The notes: a model not told the origin generated them from the sequence alone. A stretch of DNA of 64,000 nucleotides from Streptomyces sp. TP-A0874 (GCF_001748085.1 NZ_BBZK01000003.1:186001-250000), one strand, 5' to 3'; numbered from the stretch's first letter, positions 35,109-44,042 are shown. Numbers and translations: made by a program.

Positions 35109-35113
35109 GAAGA

Positions 35114-36016
35114 ATGGACTCATCTGTGACCAGCACGACCAGCACCGCACGCACCGCCACCGACGCCCCTCTTCCCATCCCCGGTCCGGCGACTCCCTAC
35201 CAGAGGGACATCGCCCGCTACTGGGACGGCGAGGCCCGGCCCGTGAACCTGCGTCTCGGCGATGTCGACGGTCTCTACCACCACCACTACGGCATCGGTG
35301 AGGTCGACCACGCCGCGCTCGGCGATCCCGAGGACAGTGAGAGCGAGAAGAAGCTGATCGCCGAGCTTCACCGGCTGGAGTCGGCGCAGGCCGAGTACCT
35401 GCTCGGCCACCTCGGCGACATCGGGCGCGAAGACATGGTGGTGGACGCGGGCTGCGGGCGCGGTGGCTCGATGGTGATGGCGCACCAGCGTTTCGGATGC
35501 CACGTCGAAGGCGTCACGCTCTCGGCCAGGCAGGCCGAGTTCGCCAATCGGCGCGCCCGCGAACTCGGCATCCAGGACCACGTACGCGCCCGCGTCTGCA
35601 ACATGCTCTCCACGCCCTTCGAGACCGGGCGGGCCGCGGCCTCCTGGAACAACGAGTCGACCATGTACGTCGACCTGCAGGACCTCTTCGCGGAACACTC
35701 CCGCATCCTCAGGGTCGGCGGTCGCTACGTGACCATCACCGGCTGCTGGAACCCGCGCTACGGACAGCCTTCGAAGTGGGTCTCCCAGATCAACGCGCAC
35801 TTCGAGTGCAATATCCACTCGCGCCGGGAGTACCTGCGTGCCATGGCCGACAACCGCCTCGTGCCGCAGGCCGTCGTCGACGTCACCCCCGCGACTCTGC
35901 CCTACTGGGAGCTGCGGGCAACGTCGTCGCTGGTCACGGGAATTGAGGACGCGTTCATCAACTCCTACAAGGATGGCTCCTTCCAGTACCTCCTCATCGC
36001 AGCCGACCGAGTCTGA
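35114..36016 (+). CDS. mtf: Geranyl diphosphate 2-C-methyltransferase
   Basis: SAM-dependent methyltransferase (300 residues) converting geranyl diphosphate to the C11 compound 2-methyl-GPP, substrate of the adjacent cyclase. SAM motif I is VVDAGCGRGGSMVMAHQRFG near residue 112. GVTLSARQAEFANRRARELG, WNNESTMYVDLQDLFAEHSR and ILRVGGRYVTITGCWN are as in known GPPMT. YWELRATSSLVTGIEDAFIN near the C-terminus is a family signature. AGGAAG precedes the ATG, 5 bases after the cyclase stop, so the two are cotranscribed. Ends before a large dyad that probably terminates the operon. Confidence 0.95.
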   Translation: MDSSVTSTTSTARTATDAPLPIPGPATPYQRDIARYWDGEARPVNLRLGDVDGLYHHHYGIGEVDHAALGDPEDSESEKKLIAELHRLESAQAEYLLGHLGDIGREDMVVDAGCGRGGSMVMAHQRFGCHVEGVTLSARQAEFANRRARELGIQDHVRARVCNMLSTPFETGRAAASWNNESTMYVDLQDLFAEHSRILRVGGRYVTITGCWNPRYGQPSKWVSQINAHFECNIHSRREYLRAMADNRLVPQAVVDVTPATLPYWELRATSSLVTGIEDAFINSYKDGSFQYLLIAADRV

Positions 36017-36244
36017 CCTTCCGCTCCCGGGGGACCGTCCCTCCCCGGCCAGCACCCCTTGAGAGCCCGGTCCATGCCGGAGCAGTGGAAAGCGGTGGGA
36101 CGCCGAGCCGAACACACTGACACGTGAGAAGCCCGGCGCTCGCGTCATGGGTGTGCATCCCCGCGGTCATCGGGCCCTCGCCCCGGGGACCGGAACGGCC
36201 GGTCCGGTGCCGCGTCCAGCGATGCCTGACCGTCACGGTGCCCG

Positions 36245-36329
36245 GCGGCGGGCGCTCGCCGTGTTGGCCGGAAGCCCTGGTAGATCCACTACCAGGACTT
36301 CCGGCCGTCCGCGGAGCGCACCCGCCGGA
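36245..36329. repeat. Large dyad related to MITE family A; bidirectional terminator candidate
   Basis: Inner arms of 18 bases (36266-36283 and 36289-36306, one mismatch, core GGCCGGAAG) around a 5-base loop, nested inside outer arms near CGGCGGGCGCTC. Its complement closely matches the interior and right part of the element at 17177-17341. It lies between the convergent methyltransferase and GH3 genes in a 336-base gap otherwise empty. Confidence 0.6.
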
Positions 36330-36352
36330 GCCGTTCCGCGGCGGGCGGAGCC

Positions 36353-38206
36353 TCAGTAGGTCAAGCCGTGCCCCACCGGGTAGAGCACCTCCGACGGGTC
36401 CTCGGCGCTCGGCACCGGCACCGGCAGTTCGCCGGTCGGCCGGACCTTGCCGGCCAGCACCCGGGCGGCGGCCCGGATCTCGACATCCGTCCAGCAGTAG
36501 CTGGCCAGCGAGGCGGTGAAGCTACCGGTCGGCAACTGCGCGATGTCGTAGGGGTTCCGGATGGCGAGGTGCACGACGGGAACCCCGGTCGCCGCCAGCG
36601 CCGAGACGAGGGTGCGCTGCGAGGAGCTCCCGGTCACGTTGTTGGTCAGCACCACGACGGCGTCCTTGCCGTCGGCCGCCGCGACCGCCGCGTCGATCTG
36701 CTCCTGGGTCGGGCTGGTCGAGGAGCCGTTGGACAGCGCCTCCGCGGTGAAGCCCAACTCGGTGAGGGCCTCGGCGAGCACCTGGGTCGGCGGGCCACCG
36801 GTGCCGCTGGGCGCCGCCGGGTCCACGCCCACCACCAGCAGGTCGCGCTGCCTGCGGGGGGCGAGCGGCAGCAGCGCTCGGCGCTGCCCGGTGGCCGCCT
36901 CGTTGACCAGCAGGGTGGTGGTGCGCCCGGCGATCTGGTCGGCGCTGCGCAGGTGGCTGCCGATGCCGACGGTGCGGTCCACGCCCCGGTGGGTGACGAA
37001 CGGCTGCTCGAACAGTCCGCGCCTGGCCTTGAGTTCCAGGATGCGCAGGACGGACCGGTCGATCGCGGCCTCCTCCAACTCGCCGTCCTTCACTGCCTGG
37101 AGGACGGCGTTCCAGGCGGTGTCGAGGTCCGGCGGGTTGAGCAGCTGGTCGACACCGGCCTTCAGGGCGAGCACCGGCACCCGGTCGTCGCCGTACTTCT
37201 GCCGCACTCCGGCCATGCCGAGCGAGTCGGTGACGACCACGCCGTCGTAGCCGAGCCGCTCACGCAGGATGCCGGTGATGATCGGGCGGGAGAGGGTGGC
37301 CGGGTCGTCGGCCGGGTCCAGCGCCGGGAAGAGCAGGTGGGCCGTCATGATCGAGTCGATGCCGGCGGCGATGGCGGCCTTGAACGGCGGGGCGTCCAGC
37401 CGTTCCCACTCCTCTTCGCTGTGGGTGATGACCGGCAGGTCGTAGTGGCTGTCCACCCCGGTGTCGCCGTGCCCGGGGAAGTGCTTCGCGGCCGTGGCGA
37501 CCCCGGCGCCCTGGTATCCGGTCAGCTGCGCGGTGACCATTCGGGCGACCGCGTCCGGGTCGGATCCGAAGGAGCGCACGCCGATCACCGGGTTGGCCGG
37601 GTTGACGTTGACGTCCGCGACCGGTGCGTAGGTCTGCCGGATGCCCATCGCGGCGAGTTCGGTGCCGGACACCGCCGCGGCCTTGCGGGCGTCGGCCCGG
37701 GAGCCGCCCGCTCCCAGTGCCATGGCGCCCGGCAGCAGTGTCGCGGGCGCCCCGACCCGGGTGACGGTGCCGTGCTCCTGGTCGGTGGAGACGAGCAGCG
37801 GCACGGGCGTGGGCTGGGCCAACCCGGCCCGCTGGATGCCGTTGGAGAGGTCGGCTATCTGGTGCGGGTCGCGGACGTTGTTCGCCCAGGCGAAGTAGAT
37901 GATGCCGCCGACGTGGTAACGGGAGATCAGCTCGGCGGCGTCGGAGACGCCGATCTCCTCCTGGTTGGCGGCGACGTCGGCCGGGTCGGGGTCGGTGGCG
38001 GAAGCGCCGTAGACCCGCATCACGAACAGTTGGCCGACCTTCTCCTCCAGGCTCATCCCGGCGATGAGTCGGCGCAGGGCGGTCCGTCTGCCGCGGCCGG
38101 CGGCGGGCTGGGCCGCCCAGGCGGTGCCGGCGGCGCCGGTGGCACAGGCCGCGGCGGCTGCCGCCGTGGCGGTGAGCAGGGTGCGGCGGGAGGTGGGTTG
38201 TTGCAC
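36353..38206 (-). CDS. Secreted family 3 glycoside hydrolase, beta-N-acetylhexosaminidase type
   Basis: Exported enzyme of 617 residues predicted to remove beta-linked N-acetylglucosamine from chito-oligosaccharides or muropeptides. The N-terminus SRRTLLTATAAAAAACATG with AWA resembles a Tat/Sec signal peptide (twin Arg). The NagZ-like barrel shows MSLEEKVGQLFVMRV, STDQEHGTVTRVG, and the loop KHFPGHGDTGVDSHYDLPVI whose His-Asp pair is the acid/base of this class. VVVTDSLGM contains the nucleophile Asp. A C-terminal alpha/beta sandwich follows. Convergent with the 2-MIB operon. Two degenerate GGAAA/TTCC motifs lie upstream. Confidence 0.92.
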   Translation of the reverse strand: MQQPTSRRTLLTATAAAAAACATGAAGTAWAAQPAAGRGRRTALRRLIAGMSLEEKVGQLFVMRVYGASATDPDPADVAANQEEIGVSDAAELISRYHVGGIIYFAWANNVRDPHQIADLSNGIQRAGLAQPTPVPLLVSTDQEHGTVTRVGAPATLLPGAMALGAGGSRADARKAAAVSGTELAAMGIRQTYAPVADVNVNPANPVIGVRSFGSDPDAVARMVTAQLTGYQGAGVATAAKHFPGHGDTGVDSHYDLPVITHSEEEWERLDAPPFKAAIAAGIDSIMTAHLLFPALDPADDPATLSRPIITGILRERLGYDGVVVTDSLGMAGVRQKYGDDRVPVLALKAGVDQLLNPPDLDTAWNAVLQAVKDGELEEAAIDRSVLRILELKARRGLFEQPFVTHRGVDRTVGIGSHLRSADQIAGRTTTLLVNEAATGQRRALLPLAPRRQRDLLVVGVDPAAPSGTGGPPTQVLAEALTELGFTAEALSNGSSTSPTQEQIDAAVAAADGKDAVVVLTNNVTGSSSQRTLVSALAATGVPVVHLAIRNPYDIAQLPTGSFTASLASYCWTDVEIRAAARVLAGKVRPTGELPVPVPSAEDPSEVLYPVGHGLTY

Positions 38207-38553
38207 TCGCGCTCCTTGAGCCGGCGCACGTCCGAGACGTGCGGTGGGGGAGCGACAGGCGCCGGATGCCGATCCGCGTGTGGTGCCGGTCGGCGCAGCC
38301 GGGCTTGACGCTACTGGCTGAAGAAAACTTCCAAGGAGCTACGGATATAGGGAAAGTTAGTTCCGGTCAATGGTCGGGAACCGGCCTGCCCGGGTCTGTC
38401 TGCGGTTGTCCGTGCCCGGTCTTGGGGCAATCGGAGACGACCGTGACAGGACTCCGCCGGGATGCGACGGGGCTCAGCCATCCCGTGCGGGACCACGCCC
38501 GGGGCATCAGCGGTGGGACGCGCCGGGGCGGCCGCCCCTGACGGCCTCGTGGG
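38207..38553. promoter_or_regulatory. Upstream region of the GH3 gene with two GGAA/TTCC-type motifs
   Basis: A 347-base gap. An AT-richer core at 38320-38370 contains GAAAACTTCC (38323-38332) and GGAAAGTTAGTTCC (38351-38364), both resembling halves of the TTAGGAAA/TTTCCTAA palindromes I recall before many Streptomyces glycoside hydrolase genes. These may be regulator sites. A small GCACGTC/GACGTGC hairpin lies near 38226. No gene seen. Confidence 0.4.
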
Positions 38554-39378
38554 TCAGCTCGCCCGGGCCGGCAGCCAGGAGAGGTGGTCCCGCGCCGGTC
38601 CGAGCAGCGAGGGCAGCTCCGCGGCCTCCGGGTGCCAGCGCTTCTCGTACTCCCAGCACACCCAGCCGCCGCCGGATTCGGTACGGGAGGTGGCCCCGCC
38701 GGCCTCCTGGTCGAGCAGCGCCAGGCACTCCGCCAGCGGCAGGACCCCCGCGCCGAGCGGCAGCGGGGTGGTGTCCTCGCGCGAGGCGACGTCCTTGACC
38801 TGCACGTAGCCCAGGTACGGAGCGAGCGCGGCGTGCGAGGCGGCGGGCTCCTCCTCGCCGAGCCAGGTGTGCAGTACGTCCCAGACCGCCCCGACGTTGC
38901 GGTGGCCGACCAGCCCGAGTACCCGGGCGGCGTCCTCACCCCGGCGGTGCGAGTCGTGTGTCTCCAGGAGCAGTCGTACGCCCATGTCGGAGGCGGTGGG
39001 GGCGACCGCCGCGAGCCGCCGGGCCGCGGTCGCGTCGGCCTCCTCCAGCGACTGCCCCTCACCGCCCGGGAAGACCCGGACGAAGGGGGCGCCGAGGTCA
39101 CGGGCCAGCCGCAGCAGGGCGCGCAACTCCTCCAGCACCGGCTCGTCGTCCCCCGGTTCGGCGGCGCGGGCGTATCCGGCGACGGCGAGGATCTCCACGC
39201 CGGCCTCCTTGAACGCCTCGACCGCATCGACCCGTTGGAGGAGTCCGATACCGGGGTGGACCGGCTCCTCCGGGTGGGCGCGCAGCTCCACCCCGTGGTA
39301 GCCGTTCTCCGCCGCCAGCCGGGCCACATCAGGGATCGGCATACCCGGGACGCCGAGGGTCGAGAAGGCGAATTTCAA
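38554..39378 (-). CDS. Sugar phosphate isomerase/epimerase-type TIM-barrel protein
   Basis: Cytoplasmic xylose-isomerase-like (AP endonuclease 2 fold) protein of 274 residues. Barrel elements: MKFAFSTLGVPGMPIPDVAR, GYHGVELRAHPEE, LLLETHDSH, AVWDVLHTW, YVQVKDV and CWEYEKRWHPE. The Glu/Asp/His set (E in LLLETHD, D in VWDVLH, H and E near the end) suits a divalent metal site. It starts at TTG (39378) behind GGAGCGATC. Specific sugar unknown; the neighbouring LacI gene and catabolic operons suggest a role in an uncommon sugar or inositol-like pathway. Confidence 0.82.
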   Translation of the reverse strand: MKFAFSTLGVPGMPIPDVARLAAENGYHGVELRAHPEEPVHPGIGLLQRVDAVEAFKEAGVEILAVAGYARAAEPGDDEPVLEELRALLRLARDLGAPFVRVFPGGEGQSLEEADATAARRLAAVAPTASDMGVRLLLETHDSHRRGEDAARVLGLVGHRNVGAVWDVLHTWLGEEEPAASHAALAPYLGYVQVKDVASREDTTPLPLGAGVLPLAECLALLDQEAGGATSRTESGGGWVCWEYEKRWHPEAAELPSLLGPARDHLSWLPARAS

Positions 39379-39436
39379 GATCGCTCCAGAATGTGCCAGA
39401 GACGTTGCGGCGGCAGCCGGTGGCCCGCGCGGACGG

Positions 39437-39602
39437 TAAGGGTTGTCCCGTGGTCCCTGGTGGGCGCACGACGACGGCTACGGCACCTCGCCGTGTTGTC
39501 GGGACGTCCCGATACGCCCGGTATCGGGACGTCCCTCCGCCTTGCGATGCACCGCAGCTGACGCCGTGCGCTGATCCACCGGGGATTACGGGACAACCCT
39601 TA
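39437..39602. mobile_element. MITE-like element, family B (166 bp)
   Basis: Bounded by 27-base inverted repeats (outer 13 bases TAAGGGTTGTCCC and GGGACAACCCTTA perfect; 24 of 27 overall). The interior carries a second dyad, GGGACGTCCCGATAC with GTATCGGGACGTCCC nearly continuous. No coding capacity. Partial copies occur at 20069-20087 and 47964-47982 and a compact end-to-end copy at 63628-63680. Confidence 0.7.
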
Positions 39603-39725
39603 GGCAGGAGCTTACGCCGTGGTCGGTGCCGTCATGCGGGAGCGCCGTTCCGGTTCCCCCGTCGGCGTGGCGCTCCCTTCCGACCACCTGCCTCCTGCCG
39701 TTTCCCGGCGGGCAAGGCCTTCCGG

Positions 39726-40862
39726 TCACGGCGTCCGGTCAGGATGAGGGGGAGGGGCGGTGGAGGCGCGGACCATCAGCTCGGCCCCGATGGTCGCCAC
39801 GCCTCCCGGAGGCGGGGTCTCCCGTCCCATCGCCAGCCGTCCGGCGCGGGCGCCCGCGGCGTGCAGGGGGAGCCGCACGGTGGTCAGCGCGGGCACCGCG
39901 TCCACGCTGAACGGCAGGTCGTCGAAGCCCGCCACCGAGACGTCCTGGGGGATGCGCCTCCCCTGGTCGCGCAGTGCGGCGCAGGCGCCGAGCGCGATCG
40001 TGTCGTTGGCGGCGACGACCGCGGTCAGCTCCGAGTCCCTGCGCAGTAGTTCCAAGGTGGCGTCGTAGCCGGAGGAGCGGTCGAAGGAGCCGTGCACGGT
40101 CAGCCGTTCGGTTCCCTCCGAGAGTCCTGCGGCGGCCAGTGCGGCACGGTGGCCCTCCAGCCGGTGCCGGGTGGTGGTTCGGTCGACCGGGCCGGCGACG
40201 TAGCCGATCCGCCGGTGGCCCAGGCTGAGCAGATGCTCGGTCAGCCGCCGGGCGCCGCCGCGGTTGTCGAAGGCGAGGGTGACGGCGGTCCGGCTCGACT
40301 CCGGGGCGTGGTCGGCGGAGTCGGCCGGACGGACCCGCCCTCTCCCCGTCCGCGGGGTCTGGGCGGCCTCGGGCAGCGGTGGCCTTCCGCAGAGCACGAT
40401 CCGGGTGCCGGCGGCGGCGAGCCGGTGGAGCTTGGCCGCGAGCGCGTCGGCGTGCTCCGGCACCTCGGCGGCCCCGCCGGTGAGCACCACGGCGGCGGCG
40501 CGCTGCCGCTGGAGCAGTGTGAGGTAGGTGAGTTCGCGCTCGGGGGAGCCCCCGGTGTTGCAGACCACCGCCAGCTTCTCGCCGCCCTGCTCGGCCCCGC
40601 CGCCCATCTCGGACTGCGCCGCCGAGGCGATGATGCCGAAGAAGGGGTCGGCGATGTCGTTGACGAGGATGCCGACGAGGTCCGAGGTGGCGGCGGCGAG
40701 CGCGCTGGCCGGGCCGTTGAGCACGTAGTCGAGTTCCTCGACGGCGCGCAGCACCCGGGAGCGCGTCGCCTCGGAGACCGGGTAGTTGCCGCTGAGCACG
40801 CGGGAGACGGTGGCCGAGGAGACCCGGGCGTGAGCCGCCACGTCGGCCAGGGTCACTGCCAT
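39726..40862 (-). CDS. LacI-family transcriptional regulator of the sugar-catabolic operons
   Basis: Repressor of 378 residues. Helix-turn-helix at residues 3-30 (VTLADVAAHARVSSATVSRV), hinge DYVLNGPASALAAATSDLVG, then an effector domain with NDIADPFFGIIASA, FDNRGGARRLTEHLLSLGHR, ANDTIALGACAAL and AGFDDLPFS. An Arg/Pro-rich insert near residues 185-210 is unusual. ATG at 40862 follows GGAGTGCGAC. It is divergent from the first catabolic operon, whose upstream region holds an AAGCGCTT-centred site repeated before the second operon, so it most likely represses both. Effector unknown. Confidence 0.87.
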   Translation of the reverse strand: MAVTLADVAAHARVSSATVSRVLSGNYPVSEATRSRVLRAVEELDYVLNGPASALAAATSDLVGILVNDIADPFFGIIASAAQSEMGGGAEQGGEKLAVVCNTGGSPERELTYLTLLQRQRAAAVVLTGGAAEVPEHADALAAKLHRLAAAGTRIVLCGRPPLPEAAQTPRTGRGRVRPADSADHAPESSRTAVTLAFDNRGGARRLTEHLLSLGHRRIGYVAGPVDRTTTRHRLEGHRAALAAAGLSEGTERLTVHGSFDRSSGYDATLELLRRDSELTAVVAANDTIALGACAALRDQGRRIPQDVSVAGFDDLPFSVDAVPALTTVRLPLHAAGARAGRLAMGRETPPPGGVATIGAELMVRASTAPPPHPDRTP

Positions 40863-41051
40863 GTCGCACTCCAGGTCATGAACGACTCCTCCCCCTGTCG
40901 AGGCGCGGTCGGGGCGCATCTGCCGGGAGACCGGCCGGACGACCCCGCCGGGGGACATGTTCTCACCCCCGGTATCCGCCGGTGGAGGGGTACAGGTTCT
41001 TCACAACCCGACCCCTTGTTCTTACATTCGAGCACTGCCTAAGGTCCCTCG

Positions 41052-41065
41052 CAGCAAGCGCTTTC
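41052..41065. promoter_or_regulatory. LacI-type operator, copy 1
   Basis: CAGCAAGCGCTTTC, centred on AAGCGCTT, lies 28 bases before the oxidoreductase start at 41093. The exact reverse complement recurs at 49338-49351 before the second operon. Confidence 0.7.
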
Positions 41066-41092
41066 CGTGGTCTGCCGAAGGAGCGTACCTGT

Positions 41093-42340
41093 ATGCCCGC
41101 AGGGAACCGAAGCCTCCGAGCCGCGGTCGTCGGCACCGGGGGCATCGTGACCGGGAGTCATCTGCCGGCGTTGCGAGCGCACTCCGCAGAGGTGGAACTG
41201 GTCGCCGCCGTCGACGTGGACGAGGAGCGGCTGTCGGCCTTCCGCGCCGTGACGGGGGAGGCCGTGGCGGGATACACCGGGCTCGGCGAGATGCTCGCCG
41301 CACACCGCCCCGATCTGGTGCTCATCGGCACCCCACCCGCCTTCCACCAGGAGCAGACGGTCGCCGCGCTGCGTGCCGGCGCCTGGGTGCTCTGCGAGAA
41401 GCCGCTGTGCCTCTCGCTCGCCGAGTTCGACCGGATAGCCGCGGCCGAGGCCGGCGCCCGGGAGGCCGGCGGGACGGGCGGCCCCTACGCCGGCGTGGTT
41501 TTCCAGCACCGCTACGGCTCCGGTGCGGAGCACGCCCGCCGTCTGCTGGCGGCGGGACGGCTCGGCGCTCCACTGGTCGCCCACTGCCAGACCACCTGGT
41601 ATCGCGATAACGCTTACTATGAGGTTCCCTGGCGCGGTAGGTGGTCCACCGAGGGCGGCGGGCCCTCCATGGGCCACGGCATCCACCAGATGGACCTGCT
41701 GCTCCACCTCCTCGGCGACTGGACCGAAGTGCGCGCCATGGCCGGGCGGTTGGTGCACCAGGTGGAGAGCGAAGACGTCTCCACGGCGCTGGTCCGGTTC
41801 GCGAGCGGCGCCATGGCCACCGTCGTCAACAGCGTGCTCTCCCCGGACGAGGTGAGCCGGATCCGGATCGACTGCGCAGACGCCACCGTCGAACTCACCC
41901 ACCTGTACGGGCACCGCAACGACGACTGGGTCTACACCCCGGCGCCGCACATCGCCGCCGACGAGGCCCGGGTGCGTGCCTGGCGCACCCCGGAGGCCGA
42001 CCGGCCCAGCTCCCACGCCGCGCAGCTGGCGGGGATGCTCGCCGCCATCCGGGCCGGCACCCCACCGCCCGGTTCGGGCCACGAGGCCCGCCGGACCGTG
42101 GAGTTCCTCGCCGCGCTCTACAAGGCGGCCTTCACCGGTGCCACGGTGCGGGCCGGCGAGATCGTGCCCGGCGACCCGTACTACGCGGCCATGCACGGCG
42201 GCCACCCGGACTGGGCCCCGGCCGCCGAGCCCGGGCCCGGCCCGGCGGTCGGCGGCGGCGCCCGGACAGCCGCCGCGCCGCCGCCCCAGGCCGCTCCCGC
42301 GGACGAGCCGGCCGAAGCCACCGCGAGGGGACACCGATGA
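41093..42340 (+). CDS. Gfo/Idh/MocA-family oxidoreductase
   Basis: NAD(P)-dependent sugar or inositol-type dehydrogenase of 415 residues. The Rossmann fingerprint is AAVVGTGGIVTGSHLPALRA at the N-terminus; the EKP motif is in WVLCEKPLCLSLAEFD. The C-terminal domain has GPSMGHGIHQMDLLLHLLGD where the catalytic His is expected. The last 50 residues are Pro/Ala-rich. ATG at 41093 has AAGGAG upstream; an in-frame earlier ATG would include the operator. First gene of an operon; its stop overlaps the next start (ATGA). Confidence 0.88.
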   Translation: MPAGNRSLRAAVVGTGGIVTGSHLPALRAHSAEVELVAAVDVDEERLSAFRAVTGEAVAGYTGLGEMLAAHRPDLVLIGTPPAFHQEQTVAALRAGAWVLCEKPLCLSLAEFDRIAAAEAGAREAGGTGGPYAGVVFQHRYGSGAEHARRLLAAGRLGAPLVAHCQTTWYRDNAYYEVPWRGRWSTEGGGPSMGHGIHQMDLLLHLLGDWTEVRAMAGRLVHQVESEDVSTALVRFASGAMATVVNSVLSPDEVSRIRIDCADATVELTHLYGHRNDDWVYTPAPHIAADEARVRAWRTPEADRPSSHAAQLAGMLAAIRAGTPPPGSGHEARRTVEFLAALYKAAFTGATVRAGEIVPGDPYYAAMHGGHPDWAPAAEPGPGPAVGGGARTAAAPPPQAAPADEPAEATARGHR

Positions 42341-43272
42341 GCGCACCGATCACCGTCACCCACACCCACGGCGAGCGGATCTCCGTCACCTCCGGCGGGG
42401 TCGAACTGCTGGCCTACGTCTACCGGCCCGATCCGGTGGCCTTCGAGTCGCGGAAGCCCTACGTGCACCCGCTGCGCACCCTCGCCGACAGCCCGGTCAG
42501 CGGTTACCGGCCGAACGACCACCGTTGGCACAAGGGTCTCCAGATGACCGCCAGCCACCTGTCCGGGCAGAACTTCTGGGGCGGCAACTCGTACATCCAC
42601 GGCCAGGGCTACCAGCCGATCCACGAGCGGGTCGGCTGGATGCGCCACGACGGCTTCGACGATTTCCGGGCCGCCCCGGACCGGCTCGCCTTCACCGAGG
42701 CCCTGACCTGGATCGAGAACGGCGGCGCGGAGTGGGCGCGAGAGCGGCGCACCATCGAGGTGCACTCGGTGGAGCCGACCGAGGGCTGCTGGGCGTTGGA
42801 CTGGTCGATCCGGCTCACCAACACCCGCTCCGAACCGCTGCACTTCGGCTCGCCCACCACCGCGGGCCGGGAGATGGCCGGCTACACCGGCCTGCACTGG
42901 CGCGGTCCGCGCGACTTCACCGGCGGCGACGTCCTCGGCCCCGGCGGCCGCGGCGGACGGGCCGAGGCGGGCGCGGCCGACATGATGGGCACCCGGGCCC
43001 CCTGGCTGGCCTTCACCGGCGTGCACGACGGGACCGACGCCAGCAGCACGCTGCTGTTCGCCCACGCGCCGGAGAACGCCGAGGCGATCCACGAGTCGCA
43101 CTGGTTCGTACGCTCCGAACCCACCCCGACCGTCGCCTTCTCCTGGGCCTTCTTCGAGGAGTTCGAACTGCGGCCGGGCGAGAGCTTCGCCTACCGCTAC
43201 CGGGTGGTGGTCGCCGACGGCGAGTGGGACCGAGACCGGGTCGAGTCCTACCTCGGGAGCCACCCGTGGTGA
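42337..43272 (+). CDS. DUF6807 (PmoA-like) family protein
   Basis: Protein of 311 residues of the PmoA/DUF6807 family, members of which sit in carbohydrate-catabolic clusters beside Gfo/Idh/MocA enzymes; biochemical function unknown to me. Conserved-looking segments: YVYRPDPVAFESRKPYVHPL, YRPNDHRWHKGLQMT (His/Asp rich, possible active site), GFDDFRAAPDRLAFTE, MAGYTGLHWRGPRDF, APWLAFTGVHDGTD and SHWFVRSEPTPTVAFS. No signal peptide. Translationally coupled to the preceding oxidoreductase (ATGA) and to the following cupin gene (GTGA). Confidence 0.8.
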   Translation: MSAPITVTHTHGERISVTSGGVELLAYVYRPDPVAFESRKPYVHPLRTLADSPVSGYRPNDHRWHKGLQMTASHLSGQNFWGGNSYIHGQGYQPIHERVGWMRHDGFDDFRAAPDRLAFTEALTWIENGGAEWARERRTIEVHSVEPTEGCWALDWSIRLTNTRSEPLHFGSPTTAGREMAGYTGLHWRGPRDFTGGDVLGPGGRGGRAEAGAADMMGTRAPWLAFTGVHDGTDASSTLLFAHAPENAEAIHESHWFVRSEPTPTVAFSWAFFEEFELRPGESFAYRYRVVVADGEWDRDRVESYLGSHPW

Positions 43273-44042
43273 GCCGCGGCGCGGCCGGGCGGCACGGCGG
43301 CCCCCCGGCACTGCCCGACCCGCTGCCCGGCGCGGTCGGCATGTCACACATCACCCCCTACGACTGGGAGGCGGCCGACGGGGTGTGCGGCGGCAGCCCG
43401 CACCTCCACCTCGTCTGCACCGAGGCGTACGTGGTCACCGCCGGCCGCGGCGCCGTGCAGACGCTGACCCCGGGCGGCTACCGGGAGACGGAGCTGGAGC
43501 CCGGCGCCGTCGTCTGGTTCACCCCCGGCACCGTCCACCGGATGGTGCAGCGCGAGGGCCTCCGGGTGACCGTGCTGATGCAGAACAGCGGCCTTCCGGA
43601 GGCCGGCGACGCGGTCTTCACCTTTCCCCCGGAGGTGCTCGCCGATCCGGACCGCTACGCGGCCGCGGCCCGGCTCCCCGAAGGTCAGGAGCGGGCCGCC
43701 GCCGCCCGGGCCCGGCGGGATCTCGCCGTCGAGGGCTACCTCGCCCTGCGCACGGCGGCCGAGGCCGGGGACCGGGGCCCGCTCCGGGAACTGCACCGGG
43801 CCGCCGCCGCGCTCGTCGCCCCCAGGGCGGCCGGCTGGAAGGCGTTGTGGCGGGCCGGCGCGCTCGCCGCCGCGGAACGCACCGGCGAGCAGATCACCGC
43901 CCTCGGCCAGGGTGTGCCGGACCACCTCGAGCAGGCCCGGGTCCGGGCCGCGACGCCTTCCCGACGGGACGGCTACGGCATGTGCGGCCGACGGGCGGAG
44001 TACGAACTCCCGGGAACCACGCTCCCGTACTACGGGGAGTGA
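43269..44042 (+). CDS. Cupin-domain protein
   Basis: Protein of 257 residues with an N-terminal cupin barrel: GGSPHLHLVCTEAYVVTAGR (His pair typical of cupin motif 1), LEPGAVVWFTPGTVHRMVQR (motif 2). A helical Ala/Arg-rich C-terminal half of unknown role follows (RAAGWKALWRAGALAAAERT) and ends DGYGMCGRRAEYELPGTTLP. It begins at GTG overlapping the previous stop. Probably a metal-dependent isomerase or a sugar-binding accessory of this operon. Confidence 0.78.
   Translation: MSRGAAGRHGGPPALPDPLPGAVGMSHITPYDWEAADGVCGGSPHLHLVCTEAYVVTAGRGAVQTLTPGGYRETELEPGAVVWFTPGTVHRMVQREGLRVTVLMQNSGLPEAGDAVFTFPPEVLADPDRYAAAARLPEGQERAAAARARRDLAVEGYLALRTAAEAGDRGPLRELHRAAAALVAPRAAGWKALWRAGALAAAERTGEQITALGQGVPDHLEQARVRAATPSRRDGYGMCGRRAEYELPGTTLPYYGE

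Noticed and set aside
36017-36244. Short frames after the methyltransferase gene
   Set aside because: Translations are Pro/Arg/Gly-rich and no conserved motif was found; the segment is intergenic.
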